Source of the DNA: Microtetraspora sp. NBRC 16547
GTDB lineage: Bacteria > Actinomycetota > Actinomycetes > Streptosporangiales > Streptosporangiaceae
DNA length: 58,304 nucleotides
NCBI RefSeq assembly: GCF_030268965.1
Contig: NZ_BSSE01000038.1
Coordinates: 1-58,304 of the forward strand
Direction of reading: 5' to 3'
The notes beneath the pieces were generated by a model, which had not been told where the DNA came from, did not search any database, and saw only the letters and a program-made list of their open reading frames with translations. The translations under genes were made by a program, and so were the position numbers. Of the stretch, positions 29,111-40,641 are shown one piece after another; position 1 is the stretch's first letter; each line of letters begins with the position of its first letter.

Positions 29111-30229
29111 GACCACCAGAACGCGATCGTCGCCGGGGCGGGGGGAGCCGCGGCCGTCCCTGTTGCTGGTGGTCAACCACAGGGTCCCGTCGGGGGCCGT
29201 GGCGACCGCGCGGAGCCTGCCGTACTCCCTGGTGAAGCGGGCGACCGGCCGTTCGACGGCGCCGTCCTCGCGGAGGGGGATCTGCCAGAGCCGCTGCCCG
29301 CGCAGCGCGGCGGCCCACAGCGAGCCGCCCGCGTACGCGAGGCCGGACGGCGACGCCTCGCTGGGTATCCAGGTCAGCAGCGGGTCGGTGAACCGGTTTC
29401 CGCCGCCGGCGCCCTCGACCTCGGGCCATCCGTAGTTGTGGCCCTTCTCGATCAGGTTGATCTCGTCGTACTTGTCCTGGCCGAACTCGGTGGCGTACAT
29501 GCGCCCCTTGGGGTCCCAGGCCATGCCCTGGACGTTGCGGTGGCCGTATGTCCACACGAGCGTCCCGAACGGGTTCCCGGGTGCGGGCCTGCCGTCGGCG
29601 GTCATCCGGAGGATCTTGCCGCCGAGGGAGTTCCTGTCCTGAGCGAGCCTCTCCTCCCCGGTCTCGCCTGTGGAGACGTACAGATAGCCGTCGGGGCCGA
29701 ACTCCAGCCGCCCGCCGTTGTGGATGCTCCCCTTCGGGATGCCGGTCAGGATCGGGGTGGGGGCGGAGAGGCCGCCGTCGTAGCGGTACCGGACCACCCG
29801 GTTGTCGTCGTTCGCCGTGAAATAGACGAAGATGAAGTGATCTTTCGAGTAGGTGGGGGAGACCGCCACGCCGAGCAGGCCGCCCTCGCCCCGGGGGGAC
29901 ACCCCGTCGATCACGCCCACCCCGGAGCTCCGGCCCTGTGGCGTGATCCGGAGCAGTCGGGCCGAATCCCGCTCGGTGATCAACGCGTCCCCGCCGGGCA
30001 GGAACGCGATCGCCCACGGCACCGTGAGGCCCTCCACCAGCGTCCGCGGCGTGCCCGGCGGTCGTGGCGGCGCCGTGCCCGCCGGAGGCTCCGGGGCCGG
30101 CCCGCCTCTCGCCTGGGTGGCCGGAGCGCCGTCCGCCGCGGCGGCGGTTCCGCCTCCGGTGCCCGTCGCCGGAGCGCATCCCATCAACACGGCGACCACC
30201 AGCATCGCCAGTCCCGTACGACCCATCAT
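29099..30229 (-). CDS. PQQ-type sugar dehydrogenase lipoprotein (GSDH family)
   Basis: This six-bladed beta-propeller of the glucose/sorbosone dehydrogenase family has 376 residues. The N-terminus is a lipoprotein signal (LAMLVVAVLMGCAP) with the lipidated Cys near residue 18, then a low-complexity Ala/Pro linker. Propeller motifs are LTVPWAIAFLPGGDALITER, GGLLGVAVSP, HNGGRLEFGPDGYLYVSTG, WTYGHRNVQGMAWDP and EFGQDKYDEINLI. Cofactor and substrate are not proven by sequence. AAGGAGGT before ATG 30229 is a strong ribosome-binding site. It is convergent with VanW and divergent from the hydroxyacid dehydrogenase. Confidence 0.9.
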   Translation of the reverse strand: MMGRTGLAMLVVAVLMGCAPATGTGGGTAAAADGAPATQARGGPAPEPPAGTAPPRPPGTPRTLVEGLTVPWAIAFLPGGDALITERDSARLLRITPQGRSSGVGVIDGVSPRGEGGLLGVAVSPTYSKDHFIFVYFTANDDNRVVRYRYDGGLSAPTPILTGIPKGSIHNGGRLEFGPDGYLYVSTGETGEERLAQDRNSLGGKILRMTADGRPAPGNPFGTLVWTYGHRNVQGMAWDPKGRMYATEFGQDKYDEINLIEKGHNYGWPEVEGAGGGNRFTDPLLTWIPSEASPSGLAYAGGSLWAAALRGQRLWQIPLREDGAVERPVARFTREYGRLRAVATAPDGTLWLTTSNRDGRGSPRPGDDRVLVVSVR

Positions 30230-30277
30230 CGCGACCTCCTTCGTATCCCTATTGGTGCCCGGATCGGCGGGTTCCTT

Positions 30278-30283
30278 TAGGTT
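30278..30283 (+). promoter_or_regulatory. -10 box of a leaderless gene
   Basis: TAGGTT ends 6 nt before GTG 30290 and there is no SD, which suggests that transcription starts at or next to the start codon. TTGGTG at 30252-30257 is a possible -35 at a long 20-bp spacing. Confidence 0.4.
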
Positions 30284-30289
30284 GGTCCC

Positions 30290-31198
30290 GTGAAGATCTG
30301 GGTCGCATCGGAGGACATCGCCGACGGGCTGGCCGGCCTGCCGGGACTGGACATCGCGGTTTACGACGGCACGGGAGCGCCGCCCGCCGGGATCGACGAG
30401 GTGGAGGTCTGGGTGCCGCCGCTCGTGCCGGTGCCGGACGTCCCCGGCCTACTGGCCGGGATGGCCAAGCTTCGCCTGATCCAGACCGTGACCGCCGGCG
30501 TGGACCCGTACCTGCCGCATCTGCCCGGCCACGTGACCCTGTGCAACGCCCGGGGCGTCCACGACGCCGGAACCGCCGAGTGGGCCGTGGGAGCGATGAT
30601 CGCGGTGCTGCGGGACTTCCCGGAGTTCGCCGCCGCCCAGGCGCGCAGCACGTGGGCGCGTCACTACACCGGGGTGCTGGCCGACGCGACCGTCCTCATC
30701 GTCGGGTACGGCTCGATCGGCGAGGCGCTGGAACGCCGCCTCTCCGGGTTCGAGGTGGAGATCGTCCGGGTCGCGCGGAGTGCGCGAGGCGACGTGCACG
30801 GCGAGGACGAGCTTCCCGACCTGTTGCCCCGCGCCGACGTCGTCGTGCTGCTGGTCCCGGCGACGGCCGACACGGCGGGCATGGTCGACGCCCGGTTCCT
30901 CGCTCGGATGAAGGACGGCGCGGTGCTGGTGAACGCCGCGCGCGGCTCGGTCGTCGACACCGACGCGCTGCTGGCCGAGCTGCAGAAGGAACGGCTGCGG
31001 GCCGCGCTCGACGTCACCTCGCCGGAGCCGCTCCCGGCGGACCACCCGCTGTGGACCGTCCCCGGCGTCTTCATCACCCCGCACGTGGCGGGTAGCACCC
31101 CGGCGTCCATACGGCGGACGCGGAAGCTGGTCCACGACCAGATCGCGCGGTACATCTCCGGCGAACCCCTTAAAAACATCATCACGGGGCTCTACTGA
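30290..31198 (+). CDS. D-isomer-specific 2-hydroxyacid dehydrogenase
   Basis: This 302-residue NAD(P)-dependent oxidoreductase is of the phosphoglycerate/formate dehydrogenase-like family. The Rossmann motif is VLIVGYGSIGEALERRL. Catalytic Arg lies in VNAARGSVVDTDALL, Glu in LDVTSPEPLPADHPLW and His in FITPHVAGSTPAS. The N-terminal substrate domain is short (GLPGLDIAVYDGTG), as in the small family members. It is not SerA, which lies elsewhere in the window. The substrate is unknown. GTG 30290 appears leaderless. Confidence 0.9.
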   Translation: MKIWVASEDIADGLAGLPGLDIAVYDGTGAPPAGIDEVEVWVPPLVPVPDVPGLLAGMAKLRLIQTVTAGVDPYLPHLPGHVTLCNARGVHDAGTAEWAVGAMIAVLRDFPEFAAAQARSTWARHYTGVLADATVLIVGYGSIGEALERRLSGFEVEIVRVARSARGDVHGEDELPDLLPRADVVVLLVPATADTAGMVDARFLARMKDGAVLVNAARGSVVDTDALLAELQKERLRAALDVTSPEPLPADHPLWTVPGVFITPHVAGSTPASIRRTRKLVHDQIARYISGEPLKNIITGLY

Positions 31199-31379
31199 CC
31201 CGCGAAGGATTCCGGAAAGTGGCTGCCCCGTGACCTGCGGTCCGTACGGTGAGGTCATCGCGCAGCTGGTTATCGGATCGGTGACGACTCGGCCGTTGTC
31301 TTCGCTCAGATCGACGGTCGCGCGCAAACTGGCGTCGTGAGAGGGAGAGTAAAGCCGAGTCGATGGCGGGAGGGACTGC

Positions 31380-34013
31380 GTGAATCGCAGGCGTGACCCC
31401 AGGGTCCCGCTCACCGCCGTGTCCGGTCTCGGCGCGGCGGCGATCGCGGCGGTCCTCATCGCCGGAAGTGCGTCCTCGATGGTGGTCGCGGTGGCGGGAG
31501 TCGTCACCGGTCTGCTCGCCGTGATCTCGCTGATGCTGGCCTCCTCGCGGGTCGCCCCGGGACAACGCCGGCGGGCCGCGGCCTGGCGCTGGCTGGAGGC
31601 CGGCTCCGTGACCTGGCTCGTCGGCATCGGGCTGAGACCGGTCGCCGACGGCACGCCCTTCGTGCTGACCTTCGCCGACCTGCTGCTTCTCGTCAGCTCG
31701 TTACTCCTGATGATCGGCTGCGCCTTCACGGCGAAGCCCCCTCCGTACAGCAGAGGCGTGGTCAGGCAGGCCACGGACGCCTTCCTGGTCGCGGCGTCGA
31801 TCTTCACCGTGGCCTGGGTGTGGTCCCTCGGCCCGATGTTCCGCGGAGTGGACGACGCCACCACGATCTTCTCCACGCTGGCGCTGCCCGTCGTCTGCCT
31901 GCTGACTGCCTGCGTGGTGGCCCCCGCCGTCATCGGGTCCAGGTCCGTCGACCGTTCGGTCGGCCTGGCCGGCGTCGGCGTGCTCGGCGCGATCACGGTC
32001 GCGGAGTTCGCGACGGCCGTCGCCAGACTGGACGGCGACACACCGCCGCTGGCCGTGAGCCTGGTGGCCCCCGCAGCGTTCGTGGTCCTCGCCGGCATTC
32101 CGTGGGTGAAGGCCCGGCGCCGACGGCGGCCGCTGCCCGTCGCCCTGGCGGCCGCGATCCCGCTCCTCCTCGTCGCCGCCGCCACGGTGGCCGTGGCGTT
32201 CCACTCGTTCACCGCGGGCCGGGACCCGGTCCTTCCGGGCCTGGGCGCCGCGATCGTCCTGGTGCTCATCGGCAGGCTGCTCCTGCTCCTGATCGAGACG
32301 GCGGGGATGCGCCGCCTGGTGGACGTCGGAGAGCGGCAGCTGCGCCGGCTCGCCGAGAACACCGGCGACGTCGTGCTGCTGTGCGACCACGACGGCGTGA
32401 TACGCGAGATCGGCTCCAGCGTCCAGGCGACGTACGGCTACCGCGCCGCCGACCTCGTCGCGCGCCCGCTGATCGACTACATCCACCCCGAGGACGTGCC
32501 AGGGGTCCAGGCCCTGCTCCGGAGGCTCGACAACGACGGCGAGATCCTGGAACGCCACGAGAGCTGCCGGATCGCCTGCCGGGTCCGCGCGTCGGACGGC
32601 ACCTGGCGGCCTACCGAGTCGGTCGCCACCCGGCACGTCCACAAAGAGGATCTCGTCCTCGTCACGGTCCGCGACGTCAGCGACCAGGTGGCCCTGCGCA
32701 ACCAGGTGACCCACCTCACCTTCCACGACGGGATCACCGGGCTGCCCAACCGTGCGTACTTCGAGGAGCGCGCCCGCGAGGTCCTCGCCCGGCCAGGTGG
32801 CGGCCGCGCCGCCGTGATCTTCCTGGACCTCGACGGGTTCACCGGGGTCAACGACTCCGTCGGCCACGCCAGCGGCGACTACCTCCTCGGCCAGGCGGCC
32901 CGCCGGCTGCGCGCCGCCGTTCGCGCCGACGACACGCTGGCCCGGTGGGGTGGGGATGAGTTCGCTGTGCTGGTCGAGGGCGGTGCCTCCAGCAGCACGG
33001 ATGCCCAGACCGCGATCGACCTGGCCGAGCGGCTCGCCCGCACGGTTTCCTCCGAGCCCTTCCGCGTCGCGGACCGGGACATGCCGCTGACCGCCAGCGT
33101 GGGCGTGGCCTTCGCCGAGGACGGCATGCCCGCCGGAGACCTCCTGCGGAACGCCGACGTCGCGATGTCCCGGGCCAAGGAGCTGGGCGGCCGGCGGGTC
33201 GAGGTGTTCGCCGCGCACATGCACGCCGACGTCGTACGCCGCCTCGAGCTCGCGGCGGACCTGCAGCGCGCCCTCCAGGAGAAGCAGTTCGCGGTCGAGT
33301 ACCAGCCCGTCGTCGACCTCGCCACCTCGCGGGTCACCGCCGTCGAGGCGCTCGTCCGCTGGTGGCGCGGCGGCACGTTCGTGCCGCCCGAGCAGTTCCT
33401 CGGCCCCGCCGAGGACACCGGGCTGATCGTGCCGCTCAGCGAGTGGATCCTCAAAGAGGCCTGCCGCGAGGTGGCCGGCTGGCGCGAGTCCTCCTGGGAC
33501 ATCGGCCTCTCCCTCAACCTGTCGGCGCGGCAGATCACCGCTCCCCGGTTCGTGGAGACGGTCTCGGAGGCGCTGACCGAGAGCGGGCTGCCCGCCAGCG
33601 CGCTCACGCTCGAGGTCATCGAGGAGATGCTCGTCGAGGACGCCGAGGACACAGTGGCGAAGCTGTCGGAGCTCCGTGCCCTCGGAGTGCGGCTCGCGAT
33701 CGACGACTTCGGCACCGGGTACGCCTCGCTGGCATTTCTCCGCCAGTTGCCGGTGGACATGATCAAGATCGATCCGTCGTTCGTCTCAGGGCTCGGCCGT
33801 GACGAGACTCTCACCCTGCTCACCCGCACGATCGTGCGCCTCGGCCACGACCTCGGCCTGATCGTCGTCGCCGAGGGCATCGAACGCCCCGAGCAGCTCG
33901 AACTTCTGCGGGAGATGGGCTGCACGCGAGGCCAGGGCTACCTCGTCGCCCGCCCCATGGCCGCACGCGGAGTCGACCACCTCATGCGTACGACCCTCCA
34001 GAACACCGCATAG
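31380..34013 (+). CDS. Membrane PAS-GGDEF-EAL cyclic-di-GMP enzyme
   Basis: This 877-residue protein has eight or nine hydrophobic segments in the first 310 residues, then a PAS domain (LAENTGDVVLLCDHDG, YIHPEDVPGVQALL), GGDEF (WGGDEF near residue 523) and EAL (VEALVRWW near 654). The I-site RADD precedes GGDEF by five residues. EAL residues NLSARQ, LEVIEE (Ile replacing the usual Thr), DDFGTGYAS, IKIDPSF and VVAEGIE are retained. Both activities are therefore possible. GTG 31380 has GGGAGG just upstream. It is similar in plan to the protein at 21115-23310 but with a different sensor and an added PAS domain. Confidence 0.93.
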   Translation: MNRRRDPRVPLTAVSGLGAAAIAAVLIAGSASSMVVAVAGVVTGLLAVISLMLASSRVAPGQRRRAAAWRWLEAGSVTWLVGIGLRPVADGTPFVLTFADLLLLVSSLLLMIGCAFTAKPPPYSRGVVRQATDAFLVAASIFTVAWVWSLGPMFRGVDDATTIFSTLALPVVCLLTACVVAPAVIGSRSVDRSVGLAGVGVLGAITVAEFATAVARLDGDTPPLAVSLVAPAAFVVLAGIPWVKARRRRRPLPVALAAAIPLLLVAAATVAVAFHSFTAGRDPVLPGLGAAIVLVLIGRLLLLLIETAGMRRLVDVGERQLRRLAENTGDVVLLCDHDGVIREIGSSVQATYGYRAADLVARPLIDYIHPEDVPGVQALLRRLDNDGEILERHESCRIACRVRASDGTWRPTESVATRHVHKEDLVLVTVRDVSDQVALRNQVTHLTFHDGITGLPNRAYFEERAREVLARPGGGRAAVIFLDLDGFTGVNDSVGHASGDYLLGQAARRLRAAVRADDTLARWGGDEFAVLVEGGASSSTDAQTAIDLAERLARTVSSEPFRVADRDMPLTASVGVAFAEDGMPAGDLLRNADVAMSRAKELGGRRVEVFAAHMHADVVRRLELAADLQRALQEKQFAVEYQPVVDLATSRVTAVEALVRWWRGGTFVPPEQFLGPAEDTGLIVPLSEWILKEACREVAGWRESSWDIGLSLNLSARQITAPRFVETVSEALTESGLPASALTLEVIEEMLVEDAEDTVAKLSELRALGVRLAIDDFGTGYASLAFLRQLPVDMIKIDPSFVSGLGRDETLTLLTRTIVRLGHDLGLIVVAEGIERPEQLELLREMGCTRGQGYLVARPMAARGVDHLMRTTLQNTA

Positions 34014-34016
34014 TCC

Positions 34017-34277
34017 TCAACGCAGGATCTCGCCGAGAGTGGCGTGGGCCGCCTCCGCCGGCAACCCGGCAGCAGCGCCCGCTCCGATGACGCCGAGAAC
34101 GGCCCCACCCTCAGGATCGGCGGCGGCCAGGACGTGGGTGCCCAACGCCGCGGCCAGGCCGGTCCGCCAAGCGGTGATGGTCGCCGAGTCGAGCAGCGCG
34201 AGCAACTCGCCGTCCCGGCCACTGTGCAGGCAGATGACCCCGCGCAGAGCAGGAAGGTCGACGGGGTCGGGGCGCGC
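34017..34277 (-). pseudogene. Ornithine cyclodeaminase/mu-crystallin remnant
   Basis: On the minus strand the segment reads PVDLPALRGVICLHSGRDGE and continues ELLALLDSATITAWRTG, then a Rossmann start VLGVIGAGAAAG. This is the order found in the middle of ornithine cyclodeaminase-family proteins, where the Arg of TAxRT contacts the substrate. The N-terminal half is missing, and after the glycine loop the sequence ends within about 20 residues. It is a truncated, nonfunctional relic just upstream of the ilvB promoter. Confidence 0.6.
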
Positions 34278-34346
34278 TGGAGGCGGCCCTCGCGGCGCTC
34301 ATGGCACCGGTCCTGTTCGTGGTACTGAGCGGGAAAGTTGATCTCA

Positions 34347-34352
34347 TATAGT
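34347..34352 (+). promoter_or_regulatory. Putative ilvB promoter -10
   Basis: TATAGT is a good actinobacterial -10; CTGAGC at 34325-34330 is a weak -35 at 16 bp. A second candidate, GATAAT at 34368-34373, has no good -35. Either would place the transcript start 30-55 nt before the leader peptide. Confidence 0.4.
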
Positions 34353-34409
34353 GAGACCGGTGTCCGAGATAATTTGACGAGGGGCGCGTGGATCGGACAT
34401 CGTGTAGCC

Positions 34410-34457
34410 ATGCATCGCAGTGGGATCCTCGTAGTACTTCGCAGGCGCGCGGCCTGA
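34410..34457 (+). CDS. ilvB leader peptide (attenuation)
   Basis: A 15-codon ORF encodes [15 protein letters not shown]. Five consecutive branched-chain codons (Ile-Leu-Val-Val-Leu, 34425-34439) are followed by three Arg codons. It lies 24 nt before an intrinsic terminator and about 100 nt before ilvB. This is the standard layout for transcription attenuation, as described for ilvBNC in corynebacteria and streptomycetes. Ribosome stalling when charged branched-chain tRNAs are scarce would let transcription continue. No typical SD is visible upstream. It is too short for normal gene calling. Confidence 0.85.
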   Translation: MHRSGILVVLRRRAA

Positions 34458-34480
34458 CGAAGCACTCGGTCCTGCGCGCG

Positions 34481-34514
34481 CCCCAGATCCGCATTCGCGG
34501 TCGGGGCATTTTTT
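34481..34514 (+). terminator. ilv attenuator terminator
   Basis: CCCC, GA and CCGC (34481-34492, with two bulged bases) pair with GCGG, TC and GGGG (34497-34506) around ATTC. Six T follow at 34509-34514. A competing pair, GGCGCGC (34444-34450, in the leader coding end) with GCGCGCC (34476-34482), overlaps the terminator base. Alternative folding is therefore possible. Confidence 0.75.
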
Positions 34515-34554
34515 ATGCCAGCAGACAGACAGCTCAGCCACAAGGAACGAGCCG

Positions 34555-37846
<3,292 letters not shown>

Positions 37847-37857
37847 TCCTCAGCACA

Positions 37858-37899
37858 CGAATCGGCGCCGCCCCCGTCACCGGGGACGGCGCCGATTCG
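37858..37899 (+). terminator. Terminator hairpin of the ilvBNC operon
   Basis: A perfect 13-bp outer stem (CGAATCGGCGCCG and complement) is followed after small internal mismatches by an inner 5-bp stem CCCCG/CGGGG with a 4-nt loop. It starts 12 nt after the ilvC stop. Confidence 0.85.
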
Positions 37900-38018
37900 C
37901 GTTCTCACACGGTCCGGCGGGCCGTGCCGCATCTCGCGCGGATCAGCGTGTCCTTCACGCGCTGGTCAGCGCGTCGCCTCTCGTGCGGATCAGCGAGGCG
38001 GTCCGCATTTCGAGAGGC

Positions 38019-39605
38019 TCAGCACTCCGCCGGCTTGCGCCAGGAGCATTCGAGGTCGTCGCCCTGTGGTGTCTCCGCACTGGGGGTTTCGGCACTGGGG
38101 GTTTCGGTACGGAGGGTTTCGGCGTCGGGCGTCCCGGCCCCGGCGTCCGCCGCGACGTCCGCCGGGGCGGAGCGGGTGAACTGGGCGAGCCTGACCGCGA
38201 TCCGGTCCTCCAGATCCCGGGGAGCCCCGGAGAGGTAGCCATTGGTCAGGATCGAGAAGACCAGCGGTTCGCCCTCGGCGCTCGTCACATAGCCCGACAG
38301 CGCGGTGACGCCGGTCAGCGAGCCGGTCTTGGCGTGCACGTTCCCGGCGGCCGGAGTGCCGCGCATGCGGCTGCGCAGGGTCCCGCCGACCATCCGGTCC
38401 GCCTGCCCCGCGACCGGCAACGCGTCGTACCAGGCCGGGAACCACGGCTTGCCCTTCGCGGCGACGAGCAGTGACGCGATGCCCGACGGTGTGAGCCCGT
38501 CCATCCTGGACAGGCCCGAGCCGTCCCGGAGGCTCAGCGTCTGCACGCCGTTGGCCTTGGCGAAGGACTTGGTCACGGCGAGCCCGGAGGACCAGCTGCC
38601 CTCGCCGGAGACCTTCCGGCCCATCGCCTTGGTGAGGATCTCGGCGTGCATGTTGTTGCTCAGCTTCATGAAGGGGGTCAGCAGCTGGCTGAGCGGCATG
38701 GACTCGCGGGTGGCCACCGTTTTCGCCTCGGACGGGGTGGCGCCGTGGGCGGTCGGGCCGATGACGCGCACGCCGTGGGCGGCCAGCCCCTTCCGGAAGA
38801 GCGAGGCCGCGTAGAGCGTCGGGTCCCACACCGTCACCCATTCGTTGTACGGGTCGGCCACGGTCCCGGTGATCACGACGGTGTTGCCACCGTGCTCCCG
38901 CTCCACCAGCACGTCGGTGTCGTCCCCGGTCACCGCCTTGTTGACGATCTTCAGGTAGTCCGTGTCGGGGGTCGTCGTGACCTTGGCCGGTTTGCCGGGG
39001 CCGTCGCCGGGAGCGACCGAGACTTTGACCGTTCCCGCGTCGTAGTCCGTGTCGGGTGACGCCGTCAGCGCCGAGATCTGGGCCGCGTAGTAGTACGGCT
39101 CGTCGTCCCACGCCCAGTCCGTGCCGAGCCGTACGTCGTCGAACCAGGTGTCGTCGGCGATCAGCCGCCCGGTGACCACCTTGACTCCGGACGCGGCCAC
39201 CTTGGCGGCGAGCGCGTCGTAGTCGGCGGTGAGCATGGTCGGGTCGCCGGTACCCCTGAGGTAGAGGTCCTTGCCCTTGGAGAGGACATCGGTCGTGAAC
39301 CGGTAGTCCGCGCCCAGCGTCTCCATCGCGGCGGCTGAGGTGAGCAGCTTGGTGTTGGAGGCGGGGGCGAACAGCTTGCCCCCGTCGAGTGTGTACAGCT
39401 CCTCCCCGGTGTCGGCATTCCGCACGACCACGCCCGCGCGCGCCATCGTGAGCCGGGAGTCGCTGAGGATCTGGTCGATGTCGTGGATCAGGTCGGTGAC
39501 GCCGGGGGCGGGGTCGAGTGCGTGGGCGGGGATTCCCGAGCCCGCGACCCCGCTGATCAGGACCATGGAGGCCAGCATGATCGAGGTTCGTCGTGATAAG
39601 CGCAC
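38019..39605 (-). CDS. dacB: D-Ala-D-Ala carboxypeptidase/endopeptidase (PBP4 type, S13)
   Basis: This secreted penicillin-binding protein trims or cleaves peptidoglycan cross-links. The 528-residue protein has an N-terminal signal peptide (SIMLASMVLISGVAGSGIPAHA). The serine motif is APASNTKLLT (SxxK), the second motif is KLSNNMHAE (SxN) and the third is HAKTGSLTG (KTG), with the S13-type insertion domain between the first two. The C-terminal tail carries short repeats (SAETPSAETP) and two late Cys residues. GTG 39605 follows GGAG at suitable spacing. A GACGTC repeat array fills its upstream region. Confidence 0.92.
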   Translation of the reverse strand: MRLSRRTSIMLASMVLISGVAGSGIPAHALDPAPGVTDLIHDIDQILSDSRLTMARAGVVVRNADTGEELYTLDGGKLFAPASNTKLLTSAAAMETLGADYRFTTDVLSKGKDLYLRGTGDPTMLTADYDALAAKVAASGVKVVTGRLIADDTWFDDVRLGTDWAWDDEPYYYAAQISALTASPDTDYDAGTVKVSVAPGDGPGKPAKVTTTPDTDYLKIVNKAVTGDDTDVLVEREHGGNTVVITGTVADPYNEWVTVWDPTLYAASLFRKGLAAHGVRVIGPTAHGATPSEAKTVATRESMPLSQLLTPFMKLSNNMHAEILTKAMGRKVSGEGSWSSGLAVTKSFAKANGVQTLSLRDGSGLSRMDGLTPSGIASLLVAAKGKPWFPAWYDALPVAGQADRMVGGTLRSRMRGTPAAGNVHAKTGSLTGVTALSGYVTSAEGEPLVFSILTNGYLSGAPRDLEDRIAVRLAQFTRSAPADVAADAGAGTPDAETLRTETPSAETPSAETPQGDDLECSWRKPAEC

Positions 39606-39732
39606 AGTCGCTCCAGCATGAGTGGGCTTTCCGCGATCATGGGGAACCGGAGCGGCAGCATCAATACGGAAATGTGCGTATATGTGGTGGCGTGCTGGGG
39701 GAAGCGCGTCAGGTGGGGCCCTGAGGCCATGG

Positions 39733-39860
39733 GCAGGACGTACGGCGGGGGTCCCGGGCAGGACGTCAGACAGGACGTCGGGCGGGGATCCAGGGCAGGA
39801 CGTCAGCGCCTGAGGCAGGACGTCGGGTGGGGATCCAGGGCAGGACGCCAGACGGGGACG
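39733..39860. repeat. GGACGTC repeat array upstream of dacB
   Basis: CAGGACGT-type words occur about seven times. A 45-bp unit starting CAGGACGTCGGGCGGGGATC at 39771 is repeated with few changes at 39816. The core GACGTC is itself a palindrome. It occupies most of the 255 bp between the FHA gene stop and the dacB start. The rest of that gap shows no other signal. Confidence 0.7.
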
Positions 39861-40400
39861 TCAGACGGGGCTGGACACCAGGAACGTGCAGTCACCGAAG
39901 GCGATCTCGTCTCCGGGACGCACCCGCGCGGGTCCGACCAGCCGCCAGCCGTTCAGCCGGGTGCCGTTGAGCGAGCCCAGATCGACCAGGAGCCACGAGT
40001 CGTCCTCGCGGCGTAGCTCGGCGTGCACGCGGGAGACCGTCACGTCCGACAGCACCAGGTCGCAGGCGGAGCCACGGCCGACGACGTACCGGATCCGGCT
40101 GTCGGCCGGGAGGGCCAGGCGGGGCAGCCGGGGGCGGCGCCAGGCGGCCTCGATCTTGGTGGTGAGGTCCGACACCGAGGAGACGGCCTCGGTGATGCGC
40201 CGGCGCCAGCGGCCGCGCTGGGGCAGGTCGGAGATGAGTTCGTCGAGCTCGCCCCTGCTGCGCGCGCGCAGCGCCATGTCAACGCGCCCGACGAAGGTCT
40301 CCATGGAGAGCCGCCCCTCGGCGGCGCGGTCGCGGAGCTCGCTGAGCGCGCGCTCGCGGTCCCCGTCGGATGCGCGAACCGGAGGGTGCGACGAGCTCAT
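39861..40400 (-). CDS. DUF1707 and FHA domain protein
   Basis: This 179-residue protein combines an N-terminal DUF1707 domain (RASDGDRERALSELRDRAAE, then LDELISDLP) with a C-terminal FHA domain. FHA domains bind phosphothreonine; the motif residues are visible in YVVGRGSACDLVLSD, SRVHAEL and LGSLNGTRLNG. The kinases at 2.3-7.9 kb are possible upstream partners, but this is inference. ATG 40400 has GATACT on the minus strand 6 nt upstream and no SD, so it is likely leaderless. Confidence 0.85.
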   Translation of the reverse strand: MSSSHPPVRASDGDRERALSELRDRAAEGRLSMETFVGRVDMALRARSRGELDELISDLPQRGRWRRRITEAVSSVSDLTTKIEAAWRRPRLPRLALPADSRIRYVVGRGSACDLVLSDVTVSRVHAELRREDDSWLLVDLGSLNGTRLNGWRLVGPARVRPGDEIAFGDCTFLVSSPV

Positions 40401-40479
40401 GTCAGGAGTATCCGATGGGGAAACATAGGGTGTCCAGCCGACCGGCACATTCCTCGCCGTTTGGGATTACTCGTACCTG

Positions 40480-40593
40480 TCAGCCACTGACGAAGTCCTG
40501 GGTCCAGTACGGCCCGCCCGCCGCCGCGTGGCCGGCGCCGATGTGCGCGTAGGCGCAGTTCAGCCTGTTCTGCAGGTGTCCCGGGCTCTCCAC
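40480..40593 (-). pseudogene. C-terminal remnant of a CAP/SCP-domain secreted protein
   Basis: The minus strand reads SPGHLQNRLNCAYAHIGAGH, then GGPYWTQDFVSG and a stop. SPGHR.NILN...IGvG and the terminal PYWTQDF block are hallmarks of the end of CAP/SCP (cysteine-rich secretory) domains. Everything before the SPGH block is missing, so only about 37 codons remain. The break lies next to the padR promoter region at about 40600. Confidence 0.65.
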
Positions 40594-40641
40594 TGTGGAT
40601 CGATCCCGATTTGCCGGGAAAAATCGCGAGTTGCCGAGAGC

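Noticed and set aside
31701-33224. Minus-strand 507-codon frame opposite the PAS-GGDEF-EAL gene
   Set aside because: Shadow of the plus-strand gene; no recognisable domain and His/Gln/Arg-rich composition.
34340-34554. T-box riboswitch in front of ilvB
   Set aside because: No T-box consensus or specifier stem was seen; the leader peptide with control codons explains the region.
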